Shown here: positions 19,533 through 27,237 of the stretch, in pieces
Layout of the letters: each line of letters opens with the position of its first letter
How positions within the stretch are numbered: the first letter of the stretch is position 1
Assembly: GCF_902502825.2 (NCBI RefSeq)
Contig: NZ_LR723670.1
Location: 1,178,001-1,242,000 of the forward strand
Direction: 5' to 3'
Source of the DNA: Pseudorhizobium flavum
Lineage (GTDB): Bacteria > Pseudomonadota > Alphaproteobacteria > Rhizobiales > Rhizobiaceae
DNA length: 64,000 bases
Position numbers and translations under genes: made by a program
The notes under the pieces: model-generated
The model's input: only the letters and a program-made list of their open reading frames with translations
The model's database searches: none
What the model was told of the DNA's origin: nothing

Positions 19533-19865
19533 CTACTGCGCCATACGCTCGCAGCTTTCGGCACACTTGCGGCAGGCATCGACGCAAGCCTGCATGTCGC
19601 CGACACGTTCGCAGTCGTCGGCGCACTGGCGGCATATTTCCGCGCACTCGCGGCAGGTGTGCTTGTGGTGCTCGGTGCCGATCAGCATGAAATGGGCCGA
19701 GGTGCGGCAGATTTCGGCGCAGGCCATCATCAGCTTGAAGTGTTTCGGCTCCGTATGCTGGCCACCCATTTCGAGGCAATGTCCCATCGCCATGGAAAGG
19801 CACTCGCTGTGGCAGGCCAGACAGTTGTCGATGCACTGCTTCATTTCCGGGGAGATGTGGTGCAT
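19533..19865 (-). CDS. Four-helix-bundle copper-storage protein, Csp3-like (cytosolic)
   Basis: The 110-residue product has sixteen cysteines, most in CXXXC or CXXC spacing along predicted helices (CIDNCLACHSEC, CAEIC, CRECAEICRQCADDC, CVDACRKCAESC). This is the pattern of Csp proteins, which hold many Cu(I) ions in the core of a four-helix bundle. No signal peptide is present, so it is Csp3-like and cytoplasmic. It lies 4 bp downstream of the Met-rich DUF305 gene in a leftward copper operon. The family is clear; capacity and role are inferred. Confidence 0.88.
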   Translation of the reverse strand: MHHISPEMKQCIDNCLACHSECLSMAMGHCLEMGGQHTEPKHFKLMMACAEICRTSAHFMLIGTEHHKHTCRECAEICRQCADDCERVGDMQACVDACRKCAESCERMAQ

Positions 19866-19869
19866 GGCG

Positions 19870-20352
19870 TTACTCCTTCACTTCCTTCCCGACCCACTCA
19901 GTCAGTCGCTCGACCTCTTTCGTCTGATCATCGATGACCTTCTGCGCGGTCGCCTTGGCCTCTTCATTGTCGCCGTGCTCCAGCTCGACCTTCGCCATGT
20001 CGATTGCACCCAGATGATGGGCAATCAGACCGCAGATGAAGGAGACGTCGGGATCGTCCTTCATCATCCCCTGCATCATCTGCTGGTTCATCGACATCAT
20101 CGCCTCCATCGAGGCCTGCTGATAGTCAGTGAGGTTGGCCATCGGGCCCTGACCACTATTGGAGCCTTGTCCGCCCATCGGCATCTGCTGACTGCCCATC
20201 GGCATCTCGCCACCCATTGGCATGCCCGACATCGGCATGTCGCCCTTGCACTTGTCGGGGAATGTTGCGTCGGCTGCGGCAGGATTAACGGATGCGAGTA
20301 TTGCAGCGGAGACCGCGAGCGCGGCGGCTGCGTGTTTGACGTACGTGTTCAT
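19870..20352 (-). CDS. Periplasmic DUF305 protein with Met-rich copper-binding segment
   Basis: The 160-residue product from MNTYVKHAAAALAV has a signal peptide ending near PAAADA. A Met/Gly-rich run follows (about 37-60: GDMPMSGMPMGGEMPMG), then a DUF305 helical domain with SMNQQMMQGMMKD and LIAHHLGAIDMAKVELEHG. The repeated methionines suggest periplasmic Cu(I) binding. The ribosome-binding site AGGAG lies inside an imperfect hairpin (20356-20400). The gene precedes the four-helix copper protein in the same operon. Confidence 0.85.
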   Translation of the reverse strand: MNTYVKHAAAALAVSAAILASVNPAAADATFPDKCKGDMPMSGMPMGGEMPMGSQQMPMGGQGSNSGQGPMANLTDYQQASMEAMMSMNQQMMQGMMKDDPDVSFICGLIAHHLGAIDMAKVELEHGDNEEAKATAQKVIDDQTKEVERLTEWVGKEVKE

Positions 20353-20355
20353 GTT

Positions 20356-20400
20356 GAACTCCTGTTGATTTGAGGGACGTGACTCAAACAGCAGGAGTTC
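20356..20400 (-). promoter_or_regulatory. Hairpin covering the DUF305 ribosome-binding site
   Basis: On the minus strand GAACTCCTG (20392-20400) pairs with CAGGAGTTC (20356-20364), with further pairing TTTGAG to CTCAAA. The second arm contains the Shine-Dalgarno sequence of the gene starting at 20352 and the first arm lies in the tail of the upstream gene. It could act as a translational switch, as a terminator or both. Confidence 0.5.
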
Positions 20401-20725
20401 TGGGAGGGGGATCAATCGCAGCCGGGAGGAGAAGCGGCCGCTCCGGTCTGACGTGCACATACAGCTGGCCGAATGGTACCTCAGGTGGAGCATAGACAAG
20501 CGGCTGAGGAAGGATCGGACAGCAGTGCATCTGCGCGCAGCACGTTCTGGAAAGTTGAACATCCAGACCATCGCGTTGGCTGTCCAATGCCTGGTGACTC
20601 GCCTGCACCTCAGGGCAATGGTGGCTCGGTGCAGCGAAGGCAGGAGCCGTAGCGAAGAGCCCGATGATAAGCAGCGTCGCTGCCATCACCGATAATCCTG
20701 CCTTCAAAAAGTCCGATAGGGACAT
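20384..20725 (-). CDS. Small secreted Cys-rich protein of the copper cluster
   Basis: The 113-residue product from MSLSDFLKAGLSVMAATLL has a hydrophobic export segment ending near APAFA. The mature part has HHCPEV, then RTCCAQMHCCPILPQ (about 66-80), and a Pro-rich tail. Five cysteines and nearby histidines suggest metal binding. I do not recognise a named family, although it recalls DUF2946-like proteins. An in-frame upstream extension to 20824 exists, but the 20725 start gives the signal peptide. It is first in the leftward DUF305 and copper-storage operon. Confidence 0.6.
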   Translation of the reverse strand: MSLSDFLKAGLSVMAATLLIIGLFATAPAFAAPSHHCPEVQASHQALDSQRDGLDVQLSRTCCAQMHCCPILPQPLVYAPPEVPFGQLYVHVRPERPLLLPAAIDPPPRTPAV

Positions 20726-20884
20726 CCTTCGGTCTCCGCGCTCGTTGGCTGGAAACACCGGAGCAAAAGAGAAAGTTCCAGCCGCGATGGCGTTCGCCGT
20801 CGTCCCTCCTGCAAACCTTCCCATAGGATAGATGTTCTAGCGCCACACAAAGGACGAGATGTCCGTGCTGTAGAGGCTGGTCGA

Positions 20885-20913
20885 TTGACAACCGTCAAGC
20901 CGACGGCGATTCT
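20885..20913 (+). promoter_or_regulatory. Possible sigma-70 promoter in the divergent region
   Basis: TTGACA (20885-20890), a 17-bp spacer and GATTCT (20908-20913) precede the rightward gene at 20920. The leader would be nearly absent, so the true start may be elsewhere. TTGAC-AACC-GTCAA inside it is also a small palindrome. Confidence 0.3.
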
Positions 20914-20919
20914 TTGGAC

Positions 20920-21315
20920 ATGAGTGGGATGTTGAGAATCACATCGCAGGTTTTGATGCTGATCTTCAGGCTGGCGGTCGTGCTGTCGCTGGCTGGCTAC
21001 AGCATGTCGGCCGCCAATGCCGCTATGCATCCCGCCATGCCTGACTCCGCTTCCTTCGTTGAAGGTGACCGTTCGGCTCATGGCGTCCATGCTCACCCGA
21101 AGATGACCGATGACGGACATCATTCCGAGCATGCTGCTGAAGGCGATGGCGACACTGCGGATAACAGCTGCTGCCAGGATTACTGTGGCGTGTTCGCAAT
21201 TGATGCTCCCATGCCGAAACTCGCCCACCCGGTGGCCGCGTCCATCAAGGGCTTCATGAACGACCTCAGGACGTTCGGCGAGTCTCCGGCTCTTCATCGA
21301 CCACCCAACATCTGA
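20920..21315 (+). CDS. Small secreted His/Cys-containing protein of the copper cluster
   Basis: The 131-residue product has a signal segment (about 7-35, ending SAANA). The mature part is rich in histidine (HGVHAHPK, DDGHHSEHAAEGDG) and has SCCQDYCGVFAID (about 87-99). This CC-x-x-x-C arrangement recurs in the proteins at 12227 and 20384, so the three may be distant relatives with a shared copper role. The start could be the ATG at 20920 or 20929. The gene heads the rightward TolC, multicopper-oxidase and CusF series. Confidence 0.6.
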   Translation: MSGMLRITSQVLMLIFRLAVVLSLAGYSMSAANAAMHPAMPDSASFVEGDRSAHGVHAHPKMTDDGHHSEHAAEGDGDTADNSCCQDYCGVFAIDAPMPKLAHPVAASIKGFMNDLRTFGESPALHRPPNI

Positions 21316-21400
21316 GAACCGACACCCGCCTGCGGGGCTTGCTGTACCTGAGCACTTCGAGTGCCTGGTGCTGTCGTGACTGTATTCTCGGAAATTCACC

Positions 21401-21622
21401 ATGAAGCTGACATTCCTGGTGGTGGGCGTCCCGCTCTTTGTGAGCGGATGCACCTCCACGCTACCTGAAGTCGTGGCCTCGACTGGCCATCCAGACACCG
21501 TGATCGACGTCCGACCGGTCCGTTACCAGAATCCGATTGGCGCATACACGCATCGCACTCCTGTCGATCCCAAACCCTGGCGCGGTCTCAACGACGCCCA
21601 GGCCCCGAAAGGGGGAGCATGA
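21401..21622 (+). CDS. Small lipoprotein preceding the TolC-family gene
   Basis: The 73-residue product begins MKLTFLVVGVPLFVSGC, a lipoprotein signal with Cys17 as anchor. The mature part has no recognised domain (VRYQNPIGAYTHRTPVDPKP). Its TGA overlaps the next ATG (ATGA), so it is coupled to the efflux gene. Similar tiny lipoproteins occur before TolC-like genes in copper islands; a role in that complex is only inferred. Confidence 0.7.
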   Translation: MKLTFLVVGVPLFVSGCTSTLPEVVASTGHPDTVIDVRPVRYQNPIGAYTHRTPVDPKPWRGLNDAQAPKGGA

Positions 21623-23082
21623 TGCTCGGCAGGAAGCTCAAGGTTCTCTCAGTGCTGGCATTGCCGCTCATCGCGGCAGGCTGTGTTTCTACTGACTATG
21701 CCGCCAAGGATGCCGGATTCCTGAATGTCTCTCTCAAGAGTGGCGAGGCGACAGGCAAGCAGACGGTATGGGTGCAGAACCAGCAGCACGCCCAGGTGGT
21801 TCGCGACCGCGTCAAGACGCTGATGGCCAGGAAGACGGTGGACGCCGAGACTGCTGTGCAAGTGGCACTGCTCAACAACAAGGGCCTTCAGGCGGCTTAT
21901 GCCGACCTCGGTGACAGTGCAGCAGATGCCTGGCAGACGCAGCTTTCGGTTCTGCCGAAGTTCTCGGTTGGCGTCTCCGGTATCGGCACACCCGGGCTTG
22001 AAGCCTACCGGGTGCTGGAAGGTGCCATCGCGGCAAACATCCTGTCATTGGTGACCTATGACAGGAACATGAAGATCGCCGAGACACGCTTCCGGCAGGC
22101 CCAGCTCAATGCAGCGCTCGCAACCATCTCGCTTGCCGCCGATACGCGCCGGGCCTGGATCAACGCGGTCGCGGCATGGGAAAATGTCGCCTACCTCAAC
22201 CGCGCGCGCGCTGCGGCAGAGGCGGCGTCCGATCTGACCCAGAAACTGGGTGAAGCGGGGTCGATGCCAAAGGGAGAGCAAGCCCGGGAACATGTGTTCT
22301 ATGCCGAACTGACGGGCGAAACCGCGAAGGCAAGATTGGCTGCGCGGCTGGCGAAGGAAGAGCTGATCCGGCTGATGGGACTGTCTGGGTCCGACATCGA
22401 GTTCCAGATACCGAACCAGCTCCCGTCATTGCCTCGGGCCCTGATCAAACGCGACGACATCGAGGCCGAAGCGATCCACAAGCGCATCGATCTCCAAATA
22501 GCCCGGCTGGAGCTTCAGGCGACGGCGCAGTCCTACAAGCTGGAGGACGCAACCCGGATCGTCACGGATATCGAGCTGGTGGGCATGGTGGAGAAGGAGC
22601 GCGAACGCGAGGATCATGGCATCGTCTCCGAAGTGTCGCGGACCGCTTCTCTGGAATTCACGATCCCGATCTTCGATTCCGGTCAGGCGCGGCTCCGAAA
22701 AGGCGAGTTGGCCTACATGCGGGCGGCCAACCAACTGGCGGAAAAGGCGGTCAACGCCCGCTCGGAGGCGAGGTCCGCCTACCAGGCGTACCGCTCCAAC
22801 TACGACATAGCGCGCCACTACAGGAACAACGTTCTTCCCTTGCGCAAGGCGGTCGAGGAGCAGTCGCTGCTCACCTACAACGGCATGCTCACAAGCACCT
22901 TCGAACTGATCTCGGACAGCCGGGACAGCGTCAATTCAGCCCTCCTCGCAGTCAACGCAAAGAGAGACTTCTGGCTAGCCGAAGCGAACCTCGCCCCCGC
23001 CATCTATGGCGGCAGCGCCGGTGCGCCTTCCGGTGAAACGGACGTCCCCTCAGCGGAAGCGGCCGAGAGCGGCGGGCACTAA
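21619..23082 (+). CDS. TolC-family outer-membrane efflux protein
   Basis: A lipoprotein of 487 residues (signal ending LPLIAAGC) with two TolC/OEP repeats. It has long alpha-helical stretches (TRFRQAQLNAALATISLAADTRRAW and RTASLEFTIPIFDSGQARL) and the typical FDSGQ turn before the second periplasmic helix. It should form the trimeric outer-membrane duct of an export system. No membrane-fusion protein or RND pump is in the window, so its partner is unknown. It sits between a lipoprotein gene and a multicopper oxidase, so copper or periplasmic-oxidase export is plausible. Confidence 0.85.
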   Translation: MMLGRKLKVLSVLALPLIAAGCVSTDYAAKDAGFLNVSLKSGEATGKQTVWVQNQQHAQVVRDRVKTLMARKTVDAETAVQVALLNNKGLQAAYADLGDSAADAWQTQLSVLPKFSVGVSGIGTPGLEAYRVLEGAIAANILSLVTYDRNMKIAETRFRQAQLNAALATISLAADTRRAWINAVAAWENVAYLNRARAAAEAASDLTQKLGEAGSMPKGEQAREHVFYAELTGETAKARLAARLAKEELIRLMGLSGSDIEFQIPNQLPSLPRALIKRDDIEAEAIHKRIDLQIARLELQATAQSYKLEDATRIVTDIELVGMVEKEREREDHGIVSEVSRTASLEFTIPIFDSGQARLRKGELAYMRAANQLAEKAVNARSEARSAYQAYRSNYDIARHYRNNVLPLRKAVEEQSLLTYNGMLTSTFELISDSRDSVNSALLAVNAKRDFWLAEANLAPAIYGGSAGAPSGETDVPSAEAAESGGH

Positions 23083-23093
23083 AGGAAACGATC

Positions 23094-24452
23094 ATGTTCA
23101 GCAGAAGACAATTACTGGGAGCAGGTGCGGCAGGTGCCGCATTGGTTTCCTCGCAGACGTGGGGCCGGACTTCCAACATGGGTTTGCCGGAGGCGGCACT
23201 GATGGATACGGCCGCCACCCAGACGCCGGTCAAGCCCACCACTGGGCCCGACTACAATCCGGTTGTTACCCTCAATGGATGGACCCTGCCGTTCCGGATG
23301 AACAATGGCGTCAAGGAATTCCATCTGGTAGCCGAGCCGGTCGAACGGGAGATGGCGGAAGGGATGACCGCCTATCTCTGGGGGTACAACGGCCAGTCCC
23401 CTGGGCCGACGATTGAAGCTGTCGAAGGTGACCGGGTCCGCATCTTCGTGACCAACAAGCTTCCGGAACACACGACGATCCACTGGCATGGCATGATCCT
23501 GCCATCGGGCATGGATGGTGTGGGCGGTCTTTCGCAGCCTCATATCCCCGTCGGCAAAACCTTCGTCTACGAGTTCGACCTCGTGAAGTCGGGCACCTTC
23601 ATGTACCACCCGCATTCAGACGAAATGGTCCAGATGGCCATGGGCATGATGGGCTTCTTCGTGGTCCATCCCAAGGACCCGACGTTCATGCCGGTCGACC
23701 GCGACTTCGTCTTCCTCCTGAATGCCTTCGATATCGAGCCGGGCTCCTATGTCCCGCGCATCATGGAAATGACGGACTTCAACCTCTGGGCCTGGAATAG
23801 TCGCGTGTTCCCCGGCATCGACCCGCTTGTTGTTTCGAAGAACGACAAGGTCCGCGTCCGGGTCGGAAACCTGACGATGACCAACCATCCAATCCACATG
23901 CACGGCTACGACTTCGAAGTCACCTGCACGGATGGGGGCTGGGTGCGTCCGGAGGCCCGCTGGCCGGAGGTCAGCATCGACATCCCGGTTGGCGCGATGC
24001 GCGCCTACGAGTTCGACGCCAAGTACGTCGGCGACTGGGCGATCCACTGCCACAAGTCGCACCACACCATGAATGCCATGGGCCATGACATCCCGACCTT
24101 CATAGGCGTCGACAAGAAGCAGGTGGCCAGCAAAATCCGACGCTTCCAGCCCGAATACATGCCGATGGGAACCGCCGGGATGGCGGACATGGGCGAGATG
24201 TCCATGGAGATACCGGAAAACACGATCCCGATGATGACCGGTTGGGGGCCTCACGGGCCCATCGAGATGGGCGGCATGTTCTCGGTCGTGAAGGTTCGCG
24301 AGGGCATCTCCGCTGGCGATTACAGCGATCCCGGCTGGTACGAGAACCCGCCCGGCACCCAGGCATGGGAATGGACCGGAAGCCTCCCGGATGCGCCCAA
24401 GGCCACCGATGCGACGACAACAATCACCCCGAGCCATTCGGAACACCACTGA
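23094..24452 (+). CDS. Second multicopper oxidase, Tat-exported
   Basis: Periplasmic enzyme of 452 residues. The N-terminus MFSRRQLLGAGAAGAAL has a twin-arginine motif. Copper ligands are visible in HWHG (about 130-133), MYHPHSD (about 172-178), HPIHMHGYDF (about 265-274) and HCHKSHHTMNAMG (about 319-331). A Met/Gly-rich stretch follows near the C-terminus (MPMGTAGMADMGEMSMEIP). It differs clearly from the oxidase at 12643, so this is not a recent duplication. Spacing of 11 bp from the TolC gene implies the same operon. Cuprous oxidase or a related metallo-oxidase activity is inferred. Confidence 0.9.
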   Translation: MFSRRQLLGAGAAGAALVSSQTWGRTSNMGLPEAALMDTAATQTPVKPTTGPDYNPVVTLNGWTLPFRMNNGVKEFHLVAEPVEREMAEGMTAYLWGYNGQSPGPTIEAVEGDRVRIFVTNKLPEHTTIHWHGMILPSGMDGVGGLSQPHIPVGKTFVYEFDLVKSGTFMYHPHSDEMVQMAMGMMGFFVVHPKDPTFMPVDRDFVFLLNAFDIEPGSYVPRIMEMTDFNLWAWNSRVFPGIDPLVVSKNDKVRVRVGNLTMTNHPIHMHGYDFEVTCTDGGWVRPEARWPEVSIDIPVGAMRAYEFDAKYVGDWAIHCHKSHHTMNAMGHDIPTFIGVDKKQVASKIRRFQPEYMPMGTAGMADMGEMSMEIPENTIPMMTGWGPHGPIEMGGMFSVVKVREGISAGDYSDPGWYENPPGTQAWEWTGSLPDAPKATDATTTITPSHSEHH

Positions 24453-24482
24453 TCGAAGCTCACCTTGAGAAGGATATTGCCT

Positions 24483-24959
24483 ATGAAGACTGCATTGACG
24501 GGCCTGCTTCTGGCCTCGCTCGCAACCCCGGCCATCGCCGCCGGAAACCACGCCGGAGGTCACGGCGAGATGGCGGTGGGTGAACCCGGACAGAAGTCGA
24601 AGGTCACCCAGACGATCCGTGTCAGCATGAAGGAAACCGATGACGGCCGCATGGTCTTCACACCGGACAGCTTCAAGGTCCGCAAGGGCCAGACGATCCG
24701 CTTTGCCGTGAAGAACGATGGTGAGGTGGACCACGAGTTCGTTCTCGACCAGGAGGACAAGGTCATGGAGCACAAGGCTCTCATGGAGAAGTTCCCCGAG
24801 ATGGAACACGACGACCCGAATGCGATCCGACTGGCACCGGGCGAATCTGGAGAGATCGTCTGGAAGTTCACGAATGACGGCGTCTTCAAGGTCGCCTGTC
24901 TCGTACCCGGCCACTACGATGCCGGAATGCACGGCAACGTCACCGTCGCCGAAAAGTAA
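24483..24959 (+). CDS. Cupredoxin-domain periplasmic copper protein
   Basis: The 158-residue product has a signal peptide (MKTALTGLLLASLATPAIAA). The mature part folds as a cupredoxin: VFTPDSFKVRKGQTIRFAV, then DHEFVL (first type 1 ligand His), then ACLVPGHYDAGM (Cys, His and Met ligands). A short His/Met-rich N-terminus (GNHAGGHGEMAVG) could add binding sites. It may carry electrons or copper between the oxidases and nirK, which is an attractive but untested link. The start at 24483 is chosen over an upstream ATG because it begins the signal peptide. Confidence 0.88.
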   Translation: MKTALTGLLLASLATPAIAAGNHAGGHGEMAVGEPGQKSKVTQTIRVSMKETDDGRMVFTPDSFKVRKGQTIRFAVKNDGEVDHEFVLDQEDKVMEHKALMEKFPEMEHDDPNAIRLAPGESGEIVWKFTNDGVFKVACLVPGHYDAGMHGNVTVAEK

Positions 24960-24979
24960 GCAACGAAAGGAGCACCACC

Positions 24980-25264
24980 ATGAAAGCAATCCTCAACATC
25001 GCGCTTGCCGCCACCTTGACCTTGGGTGCAGCCACCGGAGCCTTCGCCCAGGAATTCACCAAGGGCACGGTCAAGAAGGTCGACACCAAGGCCAAGAAGG
25101 TTACCCTCATCCACGAAGAGCTGAAGAGCCTCGACATGCCAGCGATGACCATGGTCTTCCATGTTCAGGACGAGGCAATGCTGGAGAAAATGAAGCAGGG
25201 TTCGACGGTAGAGTTCGTCGCCGACCGTTTGAATGGAAAGCTGACTGTCACGCAGCTGAAGTGA
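24980..25264 (+). CDS. CusF-like periplasmic copper/silver-binding protein
   Basis: The 94-residue product has a signal peptide ending AFAQ (about 23). The mature protein is a small OB-fold with the CusF motif: HEELKSLDMPAMTMVFHV holds the Met and His side chains typical of Cu(I) binding. It lies 20 bp after the cupredoxin gene, preceded by AAAGGAG. It probably hands copper to an exporter or buffers it in the periplasm. Confidence 0.87.
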   Translation: MKAILNIALAATLTLGAATGAFAQEFTKGTVKKVDTKAKKVTLIHEELKSLDMPAMTMVFHVQDEAMLEKMKQGSTVEFVADRLNGKLTVTQLK

Positions 25265-25317
25265 GGACCTTGGCCGCCCCGGCAACCCGTGGCGGCCGGA
25301 CCCTAGAGGAGAAACAG

Positions 25318-25767
25318 ATGAAACGTAGAACATTCATCAGCCTGGTCGCATCGGCAGTAGCCGCTCCGGGCATGGTCCTAGCGGCAGCACCGAAGGTGAC
25401 GGTTCACAAGGACCCGAACTGCGGGTGTTGCGCCGCTTGGGCTTCGGCCTTCGGCAGGGCCGGATATGACGTCAGAACCGTCAACGAAGCCGACATGGAT
25501 GCCGTAAAGAACGGTCTCAAAGTCCCCTCTGATCTGTGGGGCTGCCATACGGCGGAAGTCGACGGCTACTACCTTGAAGGCCATGTCCCCCTGGAAGCTG
25601 CGGAGAAGCTTCTACGCGAACGTCCGCCGCTTGCCGGGCTTGCCGTCGCGGGCATGCCATCCGGCTCGCTTGGCATGGGGGATGACCCACGGGCTAGCTA
25701 TGACGTGATGGCCGTCCCTCGCGACGGTTCAGCACCTTACGTCTATTTTGCGGTGAGACCGAGCTAG
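25318..25767 (+). CDS. DUF411 metal-binding protein
   Basis: The 149-residue product has an export signal (MKRRTFISLVASAVAAPGM). The domain carries HKDPNCGCCAAW (about 32-43), the thioredoxin-like CXCC motif of DUF411, and a second Cys in LWGCHTAEVDGYYLEGHVP. Proteins of this family accompany copper and silver resistance genes and are thought to bind metal. The ATG is preceded by GAGGAGAAACAG. It is the last gene of the rightward series that begins at 20920. Confidence 0.87.
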   Translation: MKRRTFISLVASAVAAPGMVLAAAPKVTVHKDPNCGCCAAWASAFGRAGYDVRTVNEADMDAVKNGLKVPSDLWGCHTAEVDGYYLEGHVPLEAAEKLLRERPPLAGLAVAGMPSGSLGMGDDPRASYDVMAVPRDGSAPYVYFAVRPS

Positions 25768-25831
25768 AGCATTCGCTGCTGCAAGGGGAATCGCCGCAAA
25801 GACGACTGCGAGAGACCGCAGGCACAAGGCC

Positions 25832-26215
25832 CTACAGTCCAAACGATGCCAGGATCGGGCAAGGCCCCTTCTTGCCTGAGGCACATTCGCCGATCAGCCG
25901 TTCCAGAGCCTCGCGCGCCCTGTTCAACTCGGCGATCCGCTCATCCAGTGCGGCGAGACGTGCCCTGGCGGCCTCGCGAGCGCGTTCCCTGTCATCTCCG
26001 GCATCGAGATCGAGCAGTTCCCTGATCTCCTCCAGCGTGAATCCCGCCGACTGGGCCTGCTTGATGAACAGGAGCCGCCGGACGTCCTCGCTTCCATATC
26101 GCCTGCCGCCGTCCAGCCGCTTCGGCGTCTGCAGAAGACCCTTGCGCTGATAAAACCTGATGGTTTCCACCCCGACTTTTCCTGTGGCAGCAAATTTTCC
26201 GATTGTCATATCCAT
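25832..26215 (-). CDS. MerR-family metal-responsive regulator
   Basis: The 127-residue product (from MDMTIGKFAATGKVGVETI) has the MerR winged helix-turn-helix (about 4-70, IRFYQRKGLL and RRYGSEDVRRLLFIKQAQ), a long dimerisation helix and the C-terminal loop CASGKKGPCPIL. The Cys-x7-Cys spacing matches CueR-type monovalent-metal sensors more than Hg-MerR (Cys-x8-Cys), and the third Hg-ligand Cys of MerR is Asp here. Yet the operator next to it looks like the mercury operon operator. A start at 26209 (MTIGKF) is also possible. It probably twists the divergent promoter of the glutaredoxin-MauE gene. Confidence 0.85.
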   Translation of the reverse strand: MDMTIGKFAATGKVGVETIRFYQRKGLLQTPKRLDGGRRYGSEDVRRLLFIKQAQSAGFTLEEIRELLDLDAGDDRERAREAARARLAALDERIAELNRAREALERLIGECASGKKGPCPILASFGL

Positions 26216-26221
26216 AGGGGC

Positions 26222-26253
26222 TTGACTCCGTACCATGGTACGGAACGTATGGT
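26222..26253 (+). promoter_or_regulatory. MerR-type promoter/operator, mer-like
   Basis: TTGACT (-35, 26222-26227) and TATGGT (-10, 26248-26253) are 20 bp apart, longer than the usual 17 and typical of MerR-controlled promoters. Between them lies a perfect palindrome CCGTACCATGGTACGG (26228-26243). The left part TTGACTCCGTAC is what I recall from the Tn501 mer operator. It drives the gene at 26291. Confidence 0.8.
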
Positions 26254-26290
26254 CTTACCAACGGTTTCACAAGACGAAGGAGACGTGAAA

Positions 26291-27079
26291 ATGTTGGAGA
26301 GAACAGACCCCGCATTGCTGGAGAAGAAGGCCATCCTCTATCGAATGGTCATGCCCGGTCATACATGCCCCTATGGCCTGAAGGCAAAGGACCTGCTCCG
26401 CCGGGAAGGATACAAGGTCGAGGACCACCACCTGACCACCCGTGAAGAGACCGATGCGTTCAAGGCGAAGCATGGTGTCTCGACCACTCCGCAGGTATTT
26501 GTCAGCGGCCACCGTGTGGGCGGCCACGATGACCTGCGCAGGTTCCTCAGCAAGCCAGTGGCCGACCCCAAAGCGACCACCTATCGGCCGGTCATCGTTC
26601 TGTTTACGCTGACGGCTCTGATGGCTCTCGCGGCAAGCTATGCCGTCCTGGGCAACCCGTTCACACTGCGCGCAGCGGAGTGGTTCATCGCCTTTTCCAT
26701 GGTCGTTCTGGCGATGCTGAAGCTCCAGAACGTCGAGAGCTTCGCGACCATGTTCCTGAACTACGACCTCCTGGCTAAACGTTGGGTTCCCTACAGCTAC
26801 ATCTATCCTTACGCGGAGGGGCTGGCAGGCGTTCTGATGGTGGCCGGAGTGGCGAACTGGCTCTCTGTCCCGGTGGCGCTATTCATCGGCACCATTGGAG
26901 CAGTCTCGGTCTTCAAGGCGGTCTACATCGACAGACGGGAGCTGAAATGCGCCTGCGTTGGCGGATCGAGCAACGTACCGCTCGGCTTCATCTCGCTGAC
27001 TGAGAACCTGATGATGATCGCCATGGCGATCTGGATGGCACTCGCTTCTACGGGGCTCGCCCCTGGTCATGCAATGTAG
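26291..27079 (+). CDS. Glutaredoxin-MauE fusion membrane protein
   Basis: The 262-residue product begins with a glutaredoxin domain (about 1-88) whose active site reads HTCPYGLKAK, a single-Cys CPYG site, and keeps the cis-Pro region TTPQVFVSGHRVGGHDDL. It continues with four or five membrane segments (about 98 to the end) of the MauE/DoxX type, including KCACVGGSSNVPLGFISL, where the CXC and VPLG are family marks. It is likely an inner-membrane redox partner for thiol or metal chemistry. The ATG at 26291 is preceded by AAGGAG. The divergent MerR gene and the operator imply metal induction. Confidence 0.85.
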   Translation: MLERTDPALLEKKAILYRMVMPGHTCPYGLKAKDLLRREGYKVEDHHLTTREETDAFKAKHGVSTTPQVFVSGHRVGGHDDLRRFLSKPVADPKATTYRPVIVLFTLTALMALAASYAVLGNPFTLRAAEWFIAFSMVVLAMLKLQNVESFATMFLNYDLLAKRWVPYSYIYPYAEGLAGVLMVAGVANWLSVPVALFIGTIGAVSVFKAVYIDRRELKCACVGGSSNVPLGFISLTENLMMIAMAIWMALASTGLAPGHAM

Positions 27080-27102
27080 CGAGACAGCAAGATGCACCTC
27101 AC

Positions 27103-27138
27103 CGGGCTGCCCGATGCCGGAAAGGCTCAGGCAGCCCG
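27103..27138 (+). terminator. Hairpin after the glutaredoxin-MauE gene
   Basis: CGGGCTGCC pairs with GGCAGCCCG over an 18-base loop. It lies 24 bp after the stop codon with no clear T-run. Confidence 0.5.
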
Positions 27139-27237
27139 CCTAATGACAGGTCTTCGCGGTCAGTACGAGGTTGGAGTACCGCCGTTAGCTTCACGTTGAA
27201 GTGGACGACGCGACTACCGGTCGGGTTCCGTCCTAGC

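Noticed and set aside
19339..19836. 165-codon leftward frame overlapping the copper-storage gene
   Set aside because: The 19533-19865 frame has the clear CXXXC helical pattern, so this one is a shadow.
23616..24989. 457-codon leftward frame opposite the second multicopper oxidase and cupredoxin
   Set aside because: It crosses two well-supported genes on the other strand and has no recognisable domain.
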